A stretch of 8,644 nucleotides of DNA, from contig JAVHYG010000069.1 of assembly GCA_031119195.1 (NCBI GenBank), positions 1 through 8,644 on the forward strand, in the 5' to 3' direction. Position numbers and translations under genes: made by a program. Under the pieces are notes generated by a model. That model had not been told where the DNA came from. It saw nothing but the letters and a program-made list of their open reading frames with translations, and made no database searches. Of the stretch, positions 7,377 to 8,644 are shown piece after piece (within the stretch, counting starts at the first letter, position 1; the number at the start of each line of letters is the position of its first letter). This DNA comes from Rickettsiella sp. Its GTDB lineage: Bacteria; Pseudomonadota; Gammaproteobacteria; Diplorickettsiales; Diplorickettsiaceae.

Positions 7377-7385
7377 TTACATTTA
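7377..7385 (-). promoter_or_regulatory. Start-stop codon pair between pilW and pilX
   Basis: The minus strand reads TAA-ATG-TAA: the pilW stop (7385-7383) is followed at once by ATG (7382-7380) and TAA (7379-7377), in the frame shared by pilW and pilX. The second TAA is the in-frame stop that confines the pilX start to the ATG at 7361. It could retain or recycle ribosomes ahead of pilX, which has no clear Shine-Dalgarno sequence. The functional reading is inference. Confidence 0.3.
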
Positions 7386-8231
7386 TTCGCTTCTCTCACG
7401 TAATGCTATAATTTGTTTCCATTGACGTCGCAAAAGCTTTTCATCGGTTAAAAGTAAATTAATTTCAAGACTACGAACATCAGACCATTTTTTTACCTGA
7501 TCTGGCATGATATAAATTAAATGCCTTCCTTTTTTCACTCCTAGTCGAATCGACATCTTTTCTATACCTTCTACCAATTCCACAGGATTGTTTAAAGATT
7601 TATTCAAATTACGTCGATATAAAGCATAAATAGATCTTCCCTTCTGAGTTTGACGTCCCGTATCTCCAATATAGTAAATAATTTTATTTAAAAACCCTAC
7701 TTCACTACCATCTTGATAGGTGTACTTTAGGCTAATATTTACCCACTGAAAAACTTCAGCATGCTGACAATCGCTAATTAATAATTCACCTTTAGAAGCA
7801 AATGAAGGCCATCCTAGCAAAGAAATATGCTTTCCCTTGGCGAATTTTACCAAGATGGTATTTGGATCCAGCGATTGAATTAAAATAATATCACTGTGCG
7901 GTATTGCGCGAGACAAAATGGGCAATGGAAATTTTACTGAACTATACCCCTCATGCCAGACAATTAAGCTCGTATCAGGCGTTATTTTTGAATTCAGTGG
8001 TGAAAAATCCACTAAACGCACACAACCGATTAACCCTGCCATGCGAATGTCGCGACTCAAAGCATTAAAAGCAATATGTGCATTTGTTTGAACATTATTT
8101 AAACGCTGGGTGATGTCATACGTCTTTTTGCACTGAAGGAAAATACACAACAGAATACTACTAAGAAATAAAGCCAGCGCTAAAGCGATGAGTAATTCCA
8201 GCAAAGTATGTCCGTGGGCTTTTTGCTTCAT
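7383..8231 (-). CDS. pilW: Type IV pilus minor pilin PilW
   Basis: PilW is a minor pilin of the pilus-tip priming complex. I start it at the ATG at 8231, giving 282 residues. That start overlaps the pilV stop as ATGA and yields a normal 7-residue leader ending in Gly7. The mature protein then begins HTLLE with Glu at +5, the PilD cleavage signature, followed by a hydrophobic helix to about residue 32. The reading frame runs open to 8285, but the longer form would add 18 residues before the leader. PilW-specific features are RDIRMAGLIGC (60-70), GRSIYALYRR (198-207), and LVEGIEKMSIRLGV (219-232). Cys70 and Cys155 may pair. There is no good Shine-Dalgarno sequence, so translation is probably coupled to pilV. 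It lies between pilV and pilX in the standard order. The family assignment is firm. Confidence 0.9.
   Translation of the reverse strand: MKQKAHGHTLLELLIALALALFLSSILLCIFLQCKKTYDITQRLNNVQTNAHIAFNALSRDIRMAGLIGCVRLVDFSPLNSKITPDTSLIVWHEGYSSVKFPLPILSRAIPHSDIILIQSLDPNTILVKFAKGKHISLLGWPSFASKGELLISDCQHAEVFQWVNISLKYTYQDGSEVGFLNKIIYYIGDTGRQTQKGRSIYALYRRNLNKSLNNPVELVEGIEKMSIRLGVKKGRHLIYIMPDQVKKWSDVRSLEINLLLTDEKLLRRQWKQIIALRERSE
8228..8231 (-). promoter_or_regulatory. pilV/pilW ATGA overlap
   Basis: The ATG of pilW (8231-8229) overlaps the TGA of pilV (8230-8228). Such a 4-base overlap usually means termination-reinitiation coupling. Here it also decides the pilW start, because no Shine-Dalgarno sequence is visible in front of either candidate start. 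Confidence 0.7.
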
Positions 8232-8590
8232 AACCAAAACGTTAAATAGAGTGATTGAAGTTTCCGAAGATAAATTGAAAACCAACTGATTTTACTTGCA
8301 TAATCCCTACCATTTCTCGTCAATGAAACTTGACTCTCAGGAAAAGTTTCATGCAATCCAACTTTCCATAGTTTCAATTGTTCTTGAATACAAGTGGATT
8401 CACTATCACAACTTCGTATACGCTCAACCAACTCATTATTTTTTAAATCGGCTAGGTTAATGTAATAGGCATGTTCGCTAGTACGTAAAGCTATTAGCTG
8501 TCCTTGCATAAAACCTAATAAGCCAAAACTCAAAATTAATGAAGCAATCATCACTTCAATTAAACCCAGCCCCTGCTGTTTTTTGCTCAT
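8228..8590 (-). CDS. pilV: Type IV pilus minor pilin PilV
   Basis: PilV is a minor pilin working with PilW and PilX in initiating the type IV pilus. The 120-residue product starts MSKKQQG, a 7-residue leader. LGLIE follows with Glu at +5, then a hydrophobic helix to about residue 31, which is the class III prepilin signal cut by PilD after Gly7. Cys61 and Cys67 form a close pair. SKISW (99-103) resembles the usual C-terminal strand of PilV. At 120 residues it is at the short end for PilV. AAGGA (8604-8600) lies 9 bases before the ATG and supports the start. Its TGA overlaps the pilW ATG. The name relies on the N-terminal signal, the size and the position before pilW, since pseudopilins share little beyond the helix. 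Confidence 0.83.
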   Translation of the reverse strand: MSKKQQGLGLIEVMIASLILSFGLLGFMQGQLIALRTSEHAYYINLADLKNNELVERIRSCDSESTCIQEQLKLWKVGLHETFPESQVSLTRNGRDYASKISWFSIYLRKLQSLYLTFWL

Positions 8591-8604
8591 GACATTAAAT
8601 CCTT

Positions 8605-8644
8605 TTATTTAGGGCATTTATTATTTTCAAAGAACACCTTTTTC
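8605..8644 (-). CDS. Possible 3' end of a gene upstream of pilV (FimT/FimU-like pseudopilin expected)
   Basis: One minus-strand frame is open from the window edge and ends at TAA (8607-8605), 14 bases before the pilV start. It encodes a tail reading KKVFFENNKCPK. The stop sits just before the AAGGA site of pilV, a normal operon junction. In related clusters fimT/fimU precedes pilV, which is the basis for the suggestion. A second frame is also open, to a stop at 8597-8595, so twelve codons cannot settle the matter. Confidence 0.3.
   Translation of the reverse strand, partial: KKVFFENNKCPK

Noticed and set aside
8232..8285. Longer pilW start at 8285
   Set aside because: It would put 18 extra residues in front of a typical prepilin leader and overlap pilV by 58 bases. 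The ATG at 8231 gives a standard 7-residue leader and an ATGA overlap.

Overview
The window is AT-rich and gene-dense. Its genes are typical of Gammaproteobacteria: an HtpX membrane protease, a FadE/FadI/FadJ beta-oxidation set, and minor pilins PilV, PilW and PilX of a type IVa pilus. The base composition and gene content would fit the Legionellales (Legionella/Coxiella/Rickettsiella relatives). That placement is an inference from general character, not from a diagnostic marker. I see no RNA gene, mobile element, CRISPR array, origin or phage gene.

Layout. (1) 1-244 is a non-coding leader holding a small dyad and a long imperfect hairpin. It leads into htpX (245-1156, + strand). (2) 1157-1257 is a short convergent junction with a tandem octamer and a weak hairpin but no convincing terminator. 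(3) 6827 down to 1258 on the minus strand is a compact three-gene unit, fadE-fadI-fadJ. fadE and fadI are 18 bp apart, and fadI and fadJ overlap by one base (TAATG). (4) 8590 down to 6912 on the minus strand is pilV-pilW-pilX. pilV and pilW overlap by ATGA, and pilX starts 21 bp after pilW. The last ~40 bases may hold the 3' end of a further gene upstream of pilV.

Function. FadE makes the trans-2-enoyl-CoA. FadJ hydrates it and oxidises the hydroxyacyl-CoA. FadI cleaves the ketoacyl-CoA to acetyl-CoA and a shortened acyl-CoA. One transcript could therefore supply the whole repeating cycle of fatty-acid degradation. The visible catalytic residues of all three enzymes are present. PilV, PilW and PilX are minor pilins that normally prime type IV pilus assembly. 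The adhesin gene pilY1, which often follows pilX, is absent here: fadE begins 84 bp after pilX. HtpX is an inner-membrane zinc protease for damaged membrane proteins and is transcribed toward the fad genes.

Nothing here looks like a wholly new system. The points most worth a second look are the abrupt pil-to-fad junction without pilY1, the FadJ lacking the usual C-terminal tail, the start-stop codon pair ahead of pilX, and the structured htpX leader.
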